64,000 nt of DNA from Marinihelvus fidelis (lineage in GTDB: Bacteria > Pseudomonadota > Gammaproteobacteria > Xanthomonadales > SZUA-36). Positions 25,708 through 35,062 of the stretch are shown here, piece by piece (position 1 is the first letter of the stretch; the number at the start of each line of letters is the position of its first letter). A program made the position numbers and the translations under genes. The notes beneath the pieces were generated by a model. The model was not told the DNA's origin and searched no databases. It saw only the letters and a list, made by a program, of their open reading frames with translations. The stretch covers positions 53,719-117,718 of the forward strand of contig NZ_VYXP01000008.1 in NCBI RefSeq assembly GCF_008725655.1, in the 5' to 3' direction.

Positions 25708-26310
25708 ATGGGCAGAGACCGCACCGAGGTCATCGGCGCGCGCGGCGGATTCATGGGGTTCGTCGACCGCGTACGTTTCAAGGAAATTTACCGCCAGGCC
25801 TTCGGCCTGCTGCTGATCGCGGTCTGCGCGGCGTTCGCCGAGCCGGGTCACGAGCGCGTGATCTGGGGCCTGGGCATCGCCACCTTTGGCCAGCTGTTCC
25901 GTACCTTCGCGGCCGGCACCATCTTCAAGAACAAGCGCCTGGCCAGCACCGGCGCTTACTCACTGGTCCGGCATCCGCTCTACCTGGGAAACCTGTTGAT
26001 CCTTATTGGCTTCTGCCTCGCGGCCGCCAACCTGTGGGTGATCGCCGTCATCGTCGCCTTCTGGGTGATCTGGTACCCCGCGGCCATCCGCTACGAGGAC
26101 GCCAAGCTGGAGCGCATCTTCGGCGATGACTGGCGCCAGTGGAGCACCGGTACCTGGGCCGTCATCCCCAAGCGCCTGAACATCGGCAAGCTGACCGACA
26201 CCAGCTGGAGCGCGCACCAGTCGCTGATTCGTAACGGCGAGCTCTACATCACCGTCTACCTGGTCGCCTGCGCGATCTGGCTGTGGCACAACGCCCACAC
26301 CCTGGCCTGA
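25708..26310 (+). CDS. isoprenylcysteine carboxyl methyltransferase-like membrane protein
   Basis: A 200-residue protein with about five hydrophobic segments and the ICMT/phospholipid methyltransferase signature STGAYSLVRHPLYLGNLL, plus RYEDAKLERIFGDDWRQW near the end, which forms the S-adenosylmethionine pocket in this family. Bacterial members act in the inner membrane on unknown lipids or small molecules. ATG 25708 has AGGAG ten bases before it. It begins a small plus-strand group with the genes at 26321 and 26723. Confidence 0.82.
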   Translation: MGRDRTEVIGARGGFMGFVDRVRFKEIYRQAFGLLLIAVCAAFAEPGHERVIWGLGIATFGQLFRTFAAGTIFKNKRLASTGAYSLVRHPLYLGNLLILIGFCLAAANLWVIAVIVAFWVIWYPAAIRYEDAKLERIFGDDWRQWSTGTWAVIPKRLNIGKLTDTSWSAHQSLIRNGELYITVYLVACAIWLWHNAHTLA

Positions 26311-26320
26311 GGGTAACGTC

Positions 26321-26713
26321 ATGGAGCTTATCCACATCCCGATGTCCCCGGGCGAGCTGCTCGACAAGATCACCATCCTGGAAATCAAATCCGAACGCAT
26401 GGACGACCCGGCCAAGCTGGCCAACGTGCGCACGGAGCTGGACCTGCTGAACGCCACCTGGCGCGACGCGGTCAATGCCGATGACACGGTCACCCGCCTG
26501 CACGCCGAGTTAAAGTCGATCAACGAGGCCTTGTGGGAAATCGAGGACGATATCCGCGACAAGGAGCGGGCGAAGGAATTCGACGACCGCTTCATCGAAC
26601 TGGCCCGCGCCGTCTACGTCACCAACGACAAGCGTGCCGCCGCCAAGAAGGAACTCAACACCTACCTGGGCTCCACCATCGTCGAGGAAAAGTCCTACCA
26701 GGATTACACCTAG
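26321..26713 (+). CDS. DUF6165-family protein, unknown function
   Basis: A 130-residue soluble helical protein. The opening IPMSPGELLDKITILEIKSERM and the later INEALWEIEDDIRDKE are what I recall as the DUF6165 pattern; the rest is charged coiled-coil-like helix ending in GSTIVEEKSYQDYT. It starts 11 bases after the methyltransferase-like gene and is likely co-transcribed with it. No catalytic motif is seen. Confidence 0.75.
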   Translation: MELIHIPMSPGELLDKITILEIKSERMDDPAKLANVRTELDLLNATWRDAVNADDTVTRLHAELKSINEALWEIEDDIRDKERAKEFDDRFIELARAVYVTNDKRAAAKKELNTYLGSTIVEEKSYQDYT

Positions 26714-26722
26714 GGCTAGGCC

Positions 26723-27481
26723 GTGAGTGCCATTCGCCTGCACACCACGACAGCCCGGGTGCTCTTCGGCTTGCTGTTACTGGCAATGTCAGGCTGCGTC
26801 CGGCATCCCATCTGGGAGGCGCCGGAAGAGGCTAGGGTCTGGTTTGACGGCGAATGGATTGTCTACGAAGGCCCCCTGTCCGAGGAAGCCAATGGTGAAG
26901 CGCTGGCGCTGTTTGACCAGCACCCTGGTGCCGGCCTGAGAATCATCAGCGGCGGGGGTCCGATCACGGCAGGAATGGACCTGGGTCAGTGGATCCTGGT
27001 CCGCGGGTTGACGGTCTACGTGGACCAGTACTGCTACTCGTCCTGCGCCAATTACATTTTCCCCGCCGGCCGCCAACGTCGCCTGGCGCCAGGCGCAGAG
27101 CTCGGCTGGCATGGCGGTACCCTGCAATGGGACAGCGCGGAAGCCATGTGTGAGTCGTTCAAGCCGGAAGAGGGTGCCGACAGCGCCGATTATGACGACT
27201 GCGTTACCCGGGCGAACGGCGAGCGCGAACGCGAGGTGCGGTTCTTCGAGCTGGCTGGCGTGGAACAGCGGATCACCATTCTTGGCTTCGCCGATGGCGC
27301 CGGCTACCCCAGCCGAAAAACGGACACTGCCTGGACCTACTCCCTGGACGACATGGCCCGCCTGGGCATGACCGACATCCAGGTCGACGGCAACGGCACC
27401 TGGGAACCCGTCGACCCGCCCGGCCGCGTCACCATGTGCCGCATGTCCCTCGACAACATGCGCTGCCTCCAAATCCCCTGA
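26723..27481 (+). CDS. predicted lipoprotein with ClpP/crotonase-like fold (COG3904-like), unknown function
   Basis: A 252-residue protein starting at GTG 26723. The N-terminus is a lipoprotein-like signal (LLLLAMSGC25). The body carries IISGGGPITAGMDLGQ, then LTVYVDQYCYSSCANYIFPAG with a Ser-Ser-Cys at 106-108, then LGWHGG. This arrangement (SGGG oxyanion turn, later Ser, later His) is the ClpP-like pattern of periplasmic COG3904 proteins; proteolytic activity has not been shown for them as far as I know. Four more cysteines in the C-terminal half suggest disulphides. Heptamer repeats start two bases after its stop. Confidence 0.65.
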   Translation: MSAIRLHTTTARVLFGLLLLAMSGCVRHPIWEAPEEARVWFDGEWIVYEGPLSEEANGEALALFDQHPGAGLRIISGGGPITAGMDLGQWILVRGLTVYVDQYCYSSCANYIFPAGRQRRLAPGAELGWHGGTLQWDSAEAMCESFKPEEGADSADYDDCVTRANGEREREVRFFELAGVEQRITILGFADGAGYPSRKTDTAWTYSLDDMARLGMTDIQVDGNGTWEPVDPPGRVTMCRMSLDNMRCLQIP

Positions 27482-27482
27482 C

Positions 27483-27532
27483 CGTCACGCGTCACGCGTC
27501 ACGCGTAACGCGTAACGCGTAACGCGTCACCC
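27483..27532 (+). repeat. heptamer tandem repeat array, seven units
   Basis: CGTCACG (three times) then CGTAACG (three times) then CGTCACC, period 7, directly after the stop at 27481 and directly before the TTGACA of the btuB leader promoter. Confidence 0.85.
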
Positions 27533-27561
27533 TTGACAGCACGCGGCTGAATTAGCATATT
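27533..27561 (+). promoter_or_regulatory. candidate sigma-70 promoter of the btuB leader
   Basis: TTGACA (27533-27538), a 17-base spacer, and CATATT (27556-27561). The start of transcription would be near 27568, at the beginning of the riboswitch. The -35 abuts the last heptamer repeat. Confidence 0.65.
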
Positions 27562-27568
27562 GCCGCGT

Positions 27569-27797
27569 TCGATACCTTGGGTGTTCCCATGGCCGCCCGG
27601 CCAGGGGAATGAAACGGGAAGATGGTGCGTCAGGGTGCGCGAATCGCGTGTCATGACAAGGCCGTCACTGCCCCCGCAACGGTAAGCGAAGGCTGGGTCA
27701 TTGCAGCCACTGTGCCACTGGGTGAACGCCCGGGCATGGGAAGGCGACCCGGCGCAGGCATGAATCATGCCCTTCGCGAGTCCGGAGACCGGCCCCG
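27569..27797 (+). promoter_or_regulatory. cobalamin riboswitch upstream of the TonB-dependent receptor
   Basis: The B12 aptamer blocks are present in order: GGGAATGAAACGGGAAGATGG near 27605-27625, CACTGCCCCCGCAACGGTAAG near 27666, GCCACTGTGCCACTGGGTGA near 27705, GGGAAGGCGACCC near 27738, and GCGAGTCCGGAGACCGGCC near 27776-27794. A GC-rich expression platform of about 130 bases without a T-tract leads to the btuB ATG. High cobalamin should repress the receptor. Confidence 0.93.
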
Positions 27798-27928
27798 GGT
27801 GAATCTCAATGTGCCATCGCGGTGGGCGGGGCGTGTGAGTCGCGCTGCCGCAGCCTGGATTTGCCGACGACCACTCCCGGACCCGAGTAGGCCCCGATGC
27901 GTTCGGGTGCGAACGCCGGAGTGTAAAC

Positions 27929-29899
27929 ATGTATCCCAACCTGAATTGCGTGCGGGCGGCCTGCCTGCTGTCCGGTTTCTTTGTGCTTGGCGCCCAGGCG
28001 CAGGTCAACGAGCCCGATGACGAGGCACCTTTGGACCTGGGCGAGACCGTGGTCACCGCGGCGTTGACGCCGCTGGCGGTCAACGATGTCGCCGCGTCCG
28101 TCACCATCATCACGCGCGAGCAGATTGAGCAGAAGCAGGCGCGCTACCTTTCCGACCTGCTGCGCGATGTGCCAGGGTTTGCGGTCAGCCAGTCCGGCGG
28201 CCCGGGCGCCCTGACACAGGTGCGCGTGCGCGGCACGGAGGCCAACCAGTTGCTGGTGCTGATCGATGGGATCCGCGCCAACGACCCGGCCGGTGCGGAC
28301 GAGTTCCAGTTTGCCTATGCACTGACCGATGACATCGAGCGCATCGAGATCGTTCGTGGCCCGCAGAGCGCCACCTGGGGCTCGGACGCCGTGGGTGCCG
28401 TGGTCAACATCATCCGGCGCAGGGACCGCACCGGTAGCTGGGTCAATGGCCGCGCCGAGGGCGGCTCGTTTGGCACCGTCGACCTGGCGGCCAGCGGCGG
28501 CTTCAGCGCGGGCGCGACCCGGGTCACGGCCGGCGTGTCCCACTACGACACCGATGGCACCAACATTTCCCGCCAGGGCGACGAGAAGGATGGCAGCACC
28601 AACACCACCGCTGACCTGGGCGTGGACGTCGGGCTGGGGCAGGGCTGGGCCCTGCGTTTCACCGGCCGCCACGTGGAGGCCGAGAACGAGTTTGATGGCA
28701 CGGACTTCGTGGTCACCGGCCTGCCCATCGATGGCGACCAGTACACCGAGGCCGAGCGTAACTATCTCTCCGGCGAGGCACGTTTCGAGCCGGCCGACAG
28801 CCGCTGGTCCGGCAACGCGTTCGTCGGCTGGACCGATACCGACAACCAGAACTACGCGTTTGGCGCCTGGGACAGCGCCACGGGCGCCGAGGTGCTGGAG
28901 GCGCGGCTGCGTGGCAGCGTCCTGCTCGACGGCGCCGCCGATGACCAGCAGCACCGCCTGAGTGCCGGTATCGACCGCATCGACTCGGATTTCAGCCAGC
29001 GTGGCATCGACTATGGCTTCGGCAACCCCAACCAGGACCAGTCAACCGACCAGACCGGCTACCAGCTTGAATACATCGGCCAGCTGTTCGAGGGCTTCAC
29101 CTGGACCGCGTCCGGCCGCTACGACGACTTCAGCGACTGGGACGCCATCACCACGTGGAAAGTAGCCGCCAGCCACCAGGTGACCGATATCGTGCGTGCT
29201 CGCGGCTCGGTGGGCACCGGCTTCAAGGCGCCGACGTTCACGGAGCGCTTTGGCTTCTACCCGGACCAGTTCATCGGCAACCCCGGCCTGGTGCCGGAAG
29301 AGTCGACCGGATGGGAAGTGGGCCTGGAAGCGCGCTGGCTCGACGGCGACCTGGGCCTGGACGTGGCCTGGTTTGACCAGGTGCTGGAGAACGAGATCGA
29401 CGGTTTCGTCTTCGACCCGGATACCTTCCTGTACACCGCCGCCAACCGCGATGCCGACAGTGATCGCTCCGGGCTCGAGGTGGTGTTTGACGCCGCGCCG
29501 CTCGAATCGCTGCTGCTGGACCTGCACTACACCTACCTGGACGCCAGCGAGGACCTCCCCGGCGGCGGCACCCAACGTGAGGTCCGCCGACCCCGTCACC
29601 AGGCCGGCCTGACCGCCAACTGGGCCTTTGGCGACGGCCGCGGCAACCTGAACCTCGACATCGATTACACCGGTGAGCAGTACGACGTGTTCTACGATCC
29701 CGCGACCTTCGTCTCCAGCCAGGTCAAGCTGGATGCCTACACGGTGGTCGACCTGGCCGCCTCCTGGCGGCTGACCCGGTCGCTGGAACTGATCGGCCGT
29801 GTCGACAACCTGGGTGACGAAGATTACGAGGAAGTCTATGGCTACACCCGCCCCGGGCGTGCGTTCTACGGCGGCCTGCGCGGGCGTTTCGATTTCTGA
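27929..29899 (+). CDS. btuB: TonB-dependent outer-membrane receptor, vitamin B12 type
   Basis: A 656-residue receptor. A signal peptide (CLLSGFFVLGAQAQ) is followed by the TonB box region GETVVTAAL, the plug domain (ITREQIEQKQARYLSDLLRDVPG; VRVRGTEANQLLVLIDGIRAND; IERIEIVRGPQSATWGSDAVGAVVNII) and a 22-strand barrel ending in the outer-membrane signature FYGGLRGRFDF. The length is close to that of E. coli BtuB. The cobalamin riboswitch directly upstream supports the substrate. No other cobalamin transport genes are adjacent. Confidence 0.92.
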   Translation: MYPNLNCVRAACLLSGFFVLGAQAQVNEPDDEAPLDLGETVVTAALTPLAVNDVAASVTIITREQIEQKQARYLSDLLRDVPGFAVSQSGGPGALTQVRVRGTEANQLLVLIDGIRANDPAGADEFQFAYALTDDIERIEIVRGPQSATWGSDAVGAVVNIIRRRDRTGSWVNGRAEGGSFGTVDLAASGGFSAGATRVTAGVSHYDTDGTNISRQGDEKDGSTNTTADLGVDVGLGQGWALRFTGRHVEAENEFDGTDFVVTGLPIDGDQYTEAERNYLSGEARFEPADSRWSGNAFVGWTDTDNQNYAFGAWDSATGAEVLEARLRGSVLLDGAADDQQHRLSAGIDRIDSDFSQRGIDYGFGNPNQDQSTDQTGYQLEYIGQLFEGFTWTASGRYDDFSDWDAITTWKVAASHQVTDIVRARGSVGTGFKAPTFTERFGFYPDQFIGNPGLVPEESTGWEVGLEARWLDGDLGLDVAWFDQVLENEIDGFVFDPDTFLYTAANRDADSDRSGLEVVFDAAPLESLLLDLHYTYLDASEDLPGGGTQREVRRPRHQAGLTANWAFGDGRGNLNLDIDYTGEQYDVFYDPATFVSSQVKLDAYTVVDLAASWRLTRSLELIGRVDNLGDEDYEEVYGYTRPGRAFYGGLRGRFDF

Positions 29900-29993
29900 C
29901 GACCATACCGGCTGATCCCCGCACGGCTGGCTTGACCGCCAGCCGGCGGGGTGGTGAACTGCACGCCATATCCATCGTTCCGGAGATTCACCC

Positions 29994-31151
29994 GTGAGCC
30001 GCCAAAGTTTCCTGCATCCCATTGTCGTTTCGCTGTTGGCCCTGTCGCTGTTCGCATGCGATGGCCCTGCCGGTGACACGGAACAAGCCTCAACTGGAGA
30101 ACTCGCTGCGGTCGATACCGCGACGCCACCCGTAGATGCTTCAGAAACGTTAACCGGGACGGCCGAGCCAGCCGGCACCGGTTCGTTGCTCGAGAAGGAG
30201 ATCATCGTGCTGCCGGCAGACCAGACCGGCCTGGACTGGCTGGACTCCGCGGAGGCCTGGGGTGGCCTGGATGAGGCCCCGTCGCTGGGCGTGCCTTACC
30301 TGCTGTTCACGGCGGTGGGCGAGCGCTGGGAGACGATGTCCAACGAAATGACGGTGCAACGCAAGAAGCAGATCTTCTATCGCTTCATGCTGCCATTGGT
30401 CCTGCACGCCAACAAGATGGTTCGTGAGCGCCGCGCCCGTGTCCTGGACCTCCAGGCCGGCCTGGCCGACGGGCGTTCACTGACGCCGGAGGATATCGAG
30501 TTCCTGCGTCAGGGACTGGTTGAGTTGCGTATTGCCGGAGACGATGACGTCGCCGATTTGTCAATCAGTACACCGGAACTCGGTGCTTGGCTGGATCAAG
30601 TGCTGGTTCGGCTGGATGAAATCCCTGCCGGACTGGCCCTGGGCCAGGCAGCCTATGAGAGTGGTTACGGCACTTCGCGCTTCGCCATCCAGGGCAACGC
30701 CCTGTTCGGTCAATGGACCTACGGCGGGGAAGGGATCAAGCCCGAGGAGCAACGCACGTCGCTGGGAGACCACCGCATCGCCTCGTTTGAATGGCCGTTC
30801 GACAGCGTCCGCGGCTACTTCATGAACCTGATGTCACACCCGTCCTACGCCGATTTCCGTCGCCTGCGAGCCCAGCAACGCGCCGCCGGCGAGCCGCTGG
30901 ACTCGCTGGTGCTGGCCGATGGCCTGCTGAAGTACTCCGAGCGTGGCCAGGCCTACGTTGACGACCTGAAGGGCATCATCAGCCACAACGGCCTGGACGA
31001 GGCCGACGATGTCGAATTGCGTGACGAACCCATGCACTTCGTGGTCGTGGCCGACGACCAGGCGGCGGTCGCCGACATCGAGACCGAGCTCGACCAGATG
31101 CGCGAAAGCGGTGAGCTGGTCACGATCTACGAGCGCATGCGGCTGGACTGA
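29994..31151 (+). CDS. Bax-like lipoprotein with glucosaminidase domain
   Basis: A 385-residue protein starting at GTG 29994 (GGAG upstream). The lipoprotein signal ends LLALSLFAC22; a low-complexity Thr/Ala linker follows to about residue 65. The C-terminal glucosaminidase-type domain has LALGQAAYESGYGTSRFAIQGNALFGQWTY with E222 in the place of the catalytic Glu, then SYADFRRLRAQ. The family cuts or binds peptidoglycan; E. coli Bax is the nearest named relative I recall. It likely sits on the periplasmic face of a membrane. It converges with the minus-strand gene at 31173. Confidence 0.82.
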   Translation: MSRQSFLHPIVVSLLALSLFACDGPAGDTEQASTGELAAVDTATPPVDASETLTGTAEPAGTGSLLEKEIIVLPADQTGLDWLDSAEAWGGLDEAPSLGVPYLLFTAVGERWETMSNEMTVQRKKQIFYRFMLPLVLHANKMVRERRARVLDLQAGLADGRSLTPEDIEFLRQGLVELRIAGDDDVADLSISTPELGAWLDQVLVRLDEIPAGLALGQAAYESGYGTSRFAIQGNALFGQWTYGGEGIKPEEQRTSLGDHRIASFEWPFDSVRGYFMNLMSHPSYADFRRLRAQQRAAGEPLDSLVLADGLLKYSERGQAYVDDLKGIISHNGLDEADDVELRDEPMHFVVVADDQAAVADIETELDQMRESGELVTIYERMRLD

Positions 31152-31172
31152 TTTCGTCGCGTGTTGGTTGAC

Positions 31173-32411
31173 TTAACGGTCGCCCAGCGTTTCCAGTTCG
31201 CCGGCGTTTTCCAGGGCCTCCATGCGGATAAAGGCCTGCTCCCAGCGCACGCTGTAGCTCTGCTCGCCGTCATGAAAGATGCGGTCGATCTGCCCGTGCG
31301 TCAGGCGTTCGAACCGGCGGCATTCGCTCGGGTCGACCGTGAGCGCCCCGAGATAGCGGTCATGGAGTGTCGTGGCGAGGTTAAAACTGGCTTCCAGGCT
31401 GCCCAATTGCAGGCCGTCACGCGCCCACTGGTAGGCATCCTTCGGCGTGATGGCGGCGAGTAACGCCTTTTCGTTGGATTGAAACGAACTCAGACAACCT
31501 TTTGCCCACGTTCTGCCCATCAATTCACGCTGCCAGCGTTCTCTTGTTTCACTGTCAGGTTCGGGATGGTCCAGAATGCGCTCGATGTGACGCCCCGTGT
31601 GCCTTTCGGGTTCAGTGCTGCCTGCGATCATCAGGCCGGCGGCATGACGGCATGCGTTCACGACTGCGTCGTCTTCGGTGTCGACGCCAACGCGACATGC
31701 TTCGACCAGCACCCATGTCGGAAAGCTCATGGAAAGTACGGAGTGGGTCAGTAATTCCAGCCAGGCCGCGGCCCCGCTCATGTCACCGACCCCTTTCGGC
31801 ATGGGCGGGAATGGGTTGGCGTGCAGGTATTTCTCCAGTGCCGTCTGCAACTTGGCCAGTTGCGCGAGCGGGTGGGCGTCAAAGCGGTCGGACGAAGAAA
31901 GGCTGAGCAACCGCTCGCGGACTCCTGGGTTGTTGAGCCAGTTTATGGGGTCTTGCGCGCGGTGGCGCTGCAGGTCCAGCACGATGACCGCGCCGTTGCC
32001 AGGTTCGGCGTCCGCCAGTATGTCAATCATCCGTTCTGACAGGCAGCTCTCGCCGCAGATCTTTGCCGCCACCCACGTGGCGTCGTTGGTCATTCCGGGG
32101 GTTTCGGCCAGGGCGCGGATGTCCCGGCCGTGCGGCAGCGTTCCCAGTGGGACGCCCCCAGCGTGCTCGACGATGGCGAGCATGTAAAGGCCCATCACGC
32201 GCAATGAAGGGTCACCACTGGTCGCCAGTTCCGCAGTGAAGCCCGCGTCCCATTGCTCATAGGCGAGTTCGAAGGCCTGCTCGACCTCGGTCCACTCGCT
32301 GGCATCGAGTTCGGAGAGGTGGGGCGGCTGGCCCGGGTCGGCCTGCGGAGCGCTTGCCACAACGGTAAGCAGTAACGCGGCGATACACGCCGTCGACATA
32401 TGTTTCATCAT
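31173..32411 (-). CDS. exported protein of unknown function
   Basis: About 412 residues, with a Sec signal (STACIAALLLTVVASAPQA). In-frame ATGs at 32429, 32411, 32408 and 32399 are all possible; 32411 is chosen because it puts a short basic start before the hydrophobic core. The mature part is helical, with paired cysteines (KICGESCLSERM; ACRVG..ACRH; GCLSSF; SECRRF) that could form disulphides in the periplasm. Helices such as LEASFNLATTLHDRYLG recall Sel1/TPR repeats, but I cannot assign a family. It stands alone, converging with the Bax-like gene. Confidence 0.65.
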   Translation of the reverse strand: MMKHMSTACIAALLLTVVASAPQADPGQPPHLSELDASEWTEVEQAFELAYEQWDAGFTAELATSGDPSLRVMGLYMLAIVEHAGGVPLGTLPHGRDIRALAETPGMTNDATWVAAKICGESCLSERMIDILADAEPGNGAVIVLDLQRHRAQDPINWLNNPGVRERLLSLSSSDRFDAHPLAQLAKLQTALEKYLHANPFPPMPKGVGDMSGAAAWLELLTHSVLSMSFPTWVLVEACRVGVDTEDDAVVNACRHAAGLMIAGSTEPERHTGRHIERILDHPEPDSETRERWQRELMGRTWAKGCLSSFQSNEKALLAAITPKDAYQWARDGLQLGSLEASFNLATTLHDRYLGALTVDPSECRRFERLTHGQIDRIFHDGEQSYSVRWEQAFIRMEALENAGELETLGDR

Positions 32412-32536
32412 CCTGATCCCCCTGATCATGGGCTTACGTTAGCAATACGCGGGCGACTTGAGTAGGGCAGGAAGTCACGTTAACTCAGGTGCTTATGCTA
32501 GATTGTCGGTGCATTAATTCGACGTGGAGTTCATCG

Positions 32537-32977
32537 ATGGCTCGAACCGACAGACCCGGTAGCCGGTCGCAGGTTTTTCGCAGTGCCGTGGACAGCTGGT
32601 ACTACATCGTGACCTTTGGCGCGCCACTGCTGGTCATCGTCATTGCTTACCTGGAGGCCGGTTTCCGGTCGTTCGGCGAGGCGCTGGTCGTGCTGGGTGT
32701 TGTGCTCATCGCGGCGCTGATTCCGCTGTGGTTGTTGCTGAGCACGCGATACACGGTGCAGGGCGACGAGTTGCGGGTGCGCTCCGGGCCGGTGTCGAAA
32801 ACCATCGCCATCAGCGGGATCCGTTCCGTGGAGCCCAGCCGTTCAATCCTTTCCGCGCCAGCGCTGTCGTTGAAGCGGCTGAAGGTGGCCTATGACGGCG
32901 GCCAGGTGCTCGTTTCCCCGGCCGATCGCGATGGGTTCATACGTGCGATCGGGTTTGGTCCGGAGGGGCGCGCATGA
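32537..32977 (+). CDS. small membrane protein with bacterial PH-like domain
   Basis: A 146-residue protein with two hydrophobic segments (YYIVTFGAPLLVIVIAYL; LVVLGVVLIAALIPLWLLL) followed by a short beta-rich domain with STRYTVQGDELRVRSGPVSKTIAISGIRSVEPSR, the pattern of bacterial PH domains. ATG 32537 has GTGGAG before it; the frame is open to 32489 but that part looks non-coding. Function unknown. Heptamer repeats follow the stop by five bases. Confidence 0.72.
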   Translation: MARTDRPGSRSQVFRSAVDSWYYIVTFGAPLLVIVIAYLEAGFRSFGEALVVLGVVLIAALIPLWLLLSTRYTVQGDELRVRSGPVSKTIAISGIRSVEPSRSILSAPALSLKRLKVAYDGGQVLVSPADRDGFIRAIGFGPEGRA

Positions 32978-32982
32978 GACTC

Positions 32983-33024
32983 GACGCGTGACGCGTGACG
33001 CGTGACGCGTGACAGGTGACGCGG
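32983..33024 (+). repeat. heptamer tandem repeat array, six units
   Basis: GACGCGT units with period 7 (one degenerate, GACAGGT) start five bases after the stop of the PH-domain gene and run toward the metallophosphoesterase gene. Confidence 0.82.
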
Positions 33025-33110
33025 TTGGGCGTCATTAAATGGTCACGGGGCCTTCATCGGGCTGAAACACGACCTCCCTAGACTTTCGTAAAACACAGGG
33101 AGGTAAGACC

Positions 33111-33944
33111 ATGAATTCATTGGTCACGCTCGATACGAAGATCCGTAGCCGCACGGTATTCATCTCTGATGTGCACCTGGGCTTTCCAGGTTGCAGTGCG
33201 GAATTCCTCTGTGACTTCCTGGACAAGGTGGAGTGCGAGACGCTCTACCTGGTCGGGGATATCTTTGATTTCTGGTACATGAAGCGGCGGCGCTATTGGC
33301 CCAAGGCGCACGGCGAAGTCGTGCACCGGCTGATGAAGAAGGCCCGCCACGGCACCCGGGTGGTGTTCGTGCCCGGCAACCATGACGAAGTCTGCCGTGC
33401 CTATGACGGCATGGACATGGGTTGCATCGAGATCCATGACCGCATCATTCACGAGACGGCTGACGGCCGGAAGATGCTGGTGCTGCATGGTGACCAGTTC
33501 GACAGCGTGGTGCGCTGCTCGCCATGGCTGGCCAAGATTGGCTGCGTGGCCTACGGCGCCCTGCTGCAGCTGAACATCCTGCTGAACGGCATGCGCCGGG
33601 TCTTCGGGATGGGCTACTGGTCGCTTGCGGCGTTCCTGAAGAACAAGGTCAAGAACGCGGTGAAGTACATCTCCAGCTTCGAAGAAGCCGTGGTTCGCGC
33701 GGCATCCGAGGACGGCGTCGATGGCGTGGTCTGCGGTCATATCCACCGCGCCGAGATCACCCAGGTGAACGACATCCTGTACATGAACTGCGGTGACTGG
33801 GTGGAAAGCTGCACGGCGCTGGTGGAAAAGCACGACGGCAGCATCGAGTTGCTGCAGTGGCGCGACCGCGCCGAGCGCCTGAAAGTGCATGCCGCCGACC
33901 CGGTCGAGGCCGGCGACGACATGGTCGGGGACCTGGCTGCATGA
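33111..33944 (+). CDS. calcineurin-like metallophosphoesterase, LpxH-related
   Basis: A 277-residue protein with the complete metal-binding set: ISDVHLG (D20, H22), GDIFDFW, PGNHDE, LHGDQFD and GHIHRAE. This is the order of UDP-2,3-diacylglucosamine hydrolases, but it is longer than LpxH (about 240 aa) and has an extra helical insert (ALLQLNILLNGMRRVFGMGYW). The neighbour is a GT4 glycosyltransferase whose start overlaps its stop (ATGA), an arrangement seen for envelope phosphatase/glycosyltransferase pairs. The substrate is therefore probably a lipid-linked sugar phosphate, but this is inference. AGGGAGG lies before the ATG. Confidence 0.85.
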   Translation: MNSLVTLDTKIRSRTVFISDVHLGFPGCSAEFLCDFLDKVECETLYLVGDIFDFWYMKRRRYWPKAHGEVVHRLMKKARHGTRVVFVPGNHDEVCRAYDGMDMGCIEIHDRIIHETADGRKMLVLHGDQFDSVVRCSPWLAKIGCVAYGALLQLNILLNGMRRVFGMGYWSLAAFLKNKVKNAVKYISSFEEAVVRAASEDGVDGVVCGHIHRAEITQVNDILYMNCGDWVESCTALVEKHDGSIELLQWRDRAERLKVHAADPVEAGDDMVGDLAA

Positions 33945-35041
33945 GCAAACGCAAGACCCCGGACCCGCGCATCCGCTCGGTCGCCCTGGTCACTGACGCC
34001 TGGGCGCCGCAGGTCAATGGCGTGGTCACCACCATGCGCAATACCAGCGAGCGGATCCGCCGTCGCGGCCTGGACCTGACCCTGGTCACGCCGGACCAGT
34101 TCCGTTCCATCCCGTGCCCGGGCTACAAGGAAATCCGCCTGGCGCTGAAGCCGTATTCGAAAGTCGCCAGGATGCTGGACGAGGGACAGCCGGACGTCAT
34201 CCACATTGCCACGGAAGGCCCCCTGGGGATGGCCGCGCGCCGGTACTGCCTGAAGAACAACCTGCCATTTGCGACCTCGTTCCACACCCGTTTTCCCGAG
34301 TACATCCGCCTGCGGGCACCCATCCCGGTGGACTGGAGCTATGGGTTCCTGCGCCGTTTCCACGCGCCGGCGCGCAAGACCCTGGTGCGGACCAGGACGC
34401 AGAAAAAGGAGCTGGGCGAACGCGGTTTCGAGCACATGAAAGTGTGGCCCGGCGCGGTGGACACTGACCTGTTCAAGCCACGGGGCAAGGAAGCGCTGAG
34501 CCTGCCAAGGCCGATTTCCATGTTCATGGGTCGCGTGGCCGTGGAGAAGGGCATACCGGACTTTCTTGGCCTGGACCTGCCCGGCACCAAGGTGGTGGTC
34601 GGCGGTGGACCGGACCTGGACAAGCTGAAGGAGACCTATCCGGACACCGTGTTCACGGGGCCCAAATACGGCGAGGAACTCGCCGGCCTGCTCTCGGCCG
34701 CCGACGTGTTCGTGTTTCCCAGCCGCACCGATACCTTCGGCCTGGTGATGCTGGAGGCGATGGCCTGCGGCGTGCCGGTGGCGGCGTTTCCCGTACCGGG
34801 CCCGCAGGACGTGGTGATCAATGGTTCCACGGGTGCCCTGGATGATGACCTGGAGGCCGCCTTCCACCGCGCACTGCGGCTGGACCCGGATGCCTGCATC
34901 GAGTTTGCGCTGGACAACAACTGGGACCGGTCGACCGATCGATTCCTCTCCCAGCAGACGCCCATCGGCAGCGAAGACCAGGCGGAAACCAGCAAGGATG
35001 AGGCGGTCAACGCCGACCTGACGGCCAGTCCCCGGGCCTAG
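33941..35041 (+). CDS. GT4-family glycosyltransferase
   Basis: A 366-residue GT-B enzyme. N-terminal SVALVTDAWAPQVNGVVTTM, the linker phrase ATSFHTRFPEYIR, and the C-terminal nucleotide-sugar site VFVFPSRTDTFGLVMLEAMACGVPVAAF with the conserved ExxxxxxxE glutamates identify the family; it resembles the SqdX/MgtA-like branch that glycosylates lipids. The frame is open upstream, but ATG 33941 overlapping the previous TGA is the natural start. It probably adds a sugar to a membrane lipid together with the phosphoesterase. Confidence 0.88.
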   Translation: MSKRKTPDPRIRSVALVTDAWAPQVNGVVTTMRNTSERIRRRGLDLTLVTPDQFRSIPCPGYKEIRLALKPYSKVARMLDEGQPDVIHIATEGPLGMAARRYCLKNNLPFATSFHTRFPEYIRLRAPIPVDWSYGFLRRFHAPARKTLVRTRTQKKELGERGFEHMKVWPGAVDTDLFKPRGKEALSLPRPISMFMGRVAVEKGIPDFLGLDLPGTKVVVGGGPDLDKLKETYPDTVFTGPKYGEELAGLLSAADVFVFPSRTDTFGLVMLEAMACGVPVAAFPVPGPQDVVINGSTGALDDDLEAAFHRALRLDPDACIEFALDNNWDRSTDRFLSQQTPIGSEDQAETSKDEAVNADLTASPRA

Positions 35042-35062
35042 TGCCCGGCCTGGCGACCGACC

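Noticed and set aside
27483..27532. CRISPR array
   Set aside because: The period is 7 bp with no spacers and there are no cas genes; these are simple tandem repeats.
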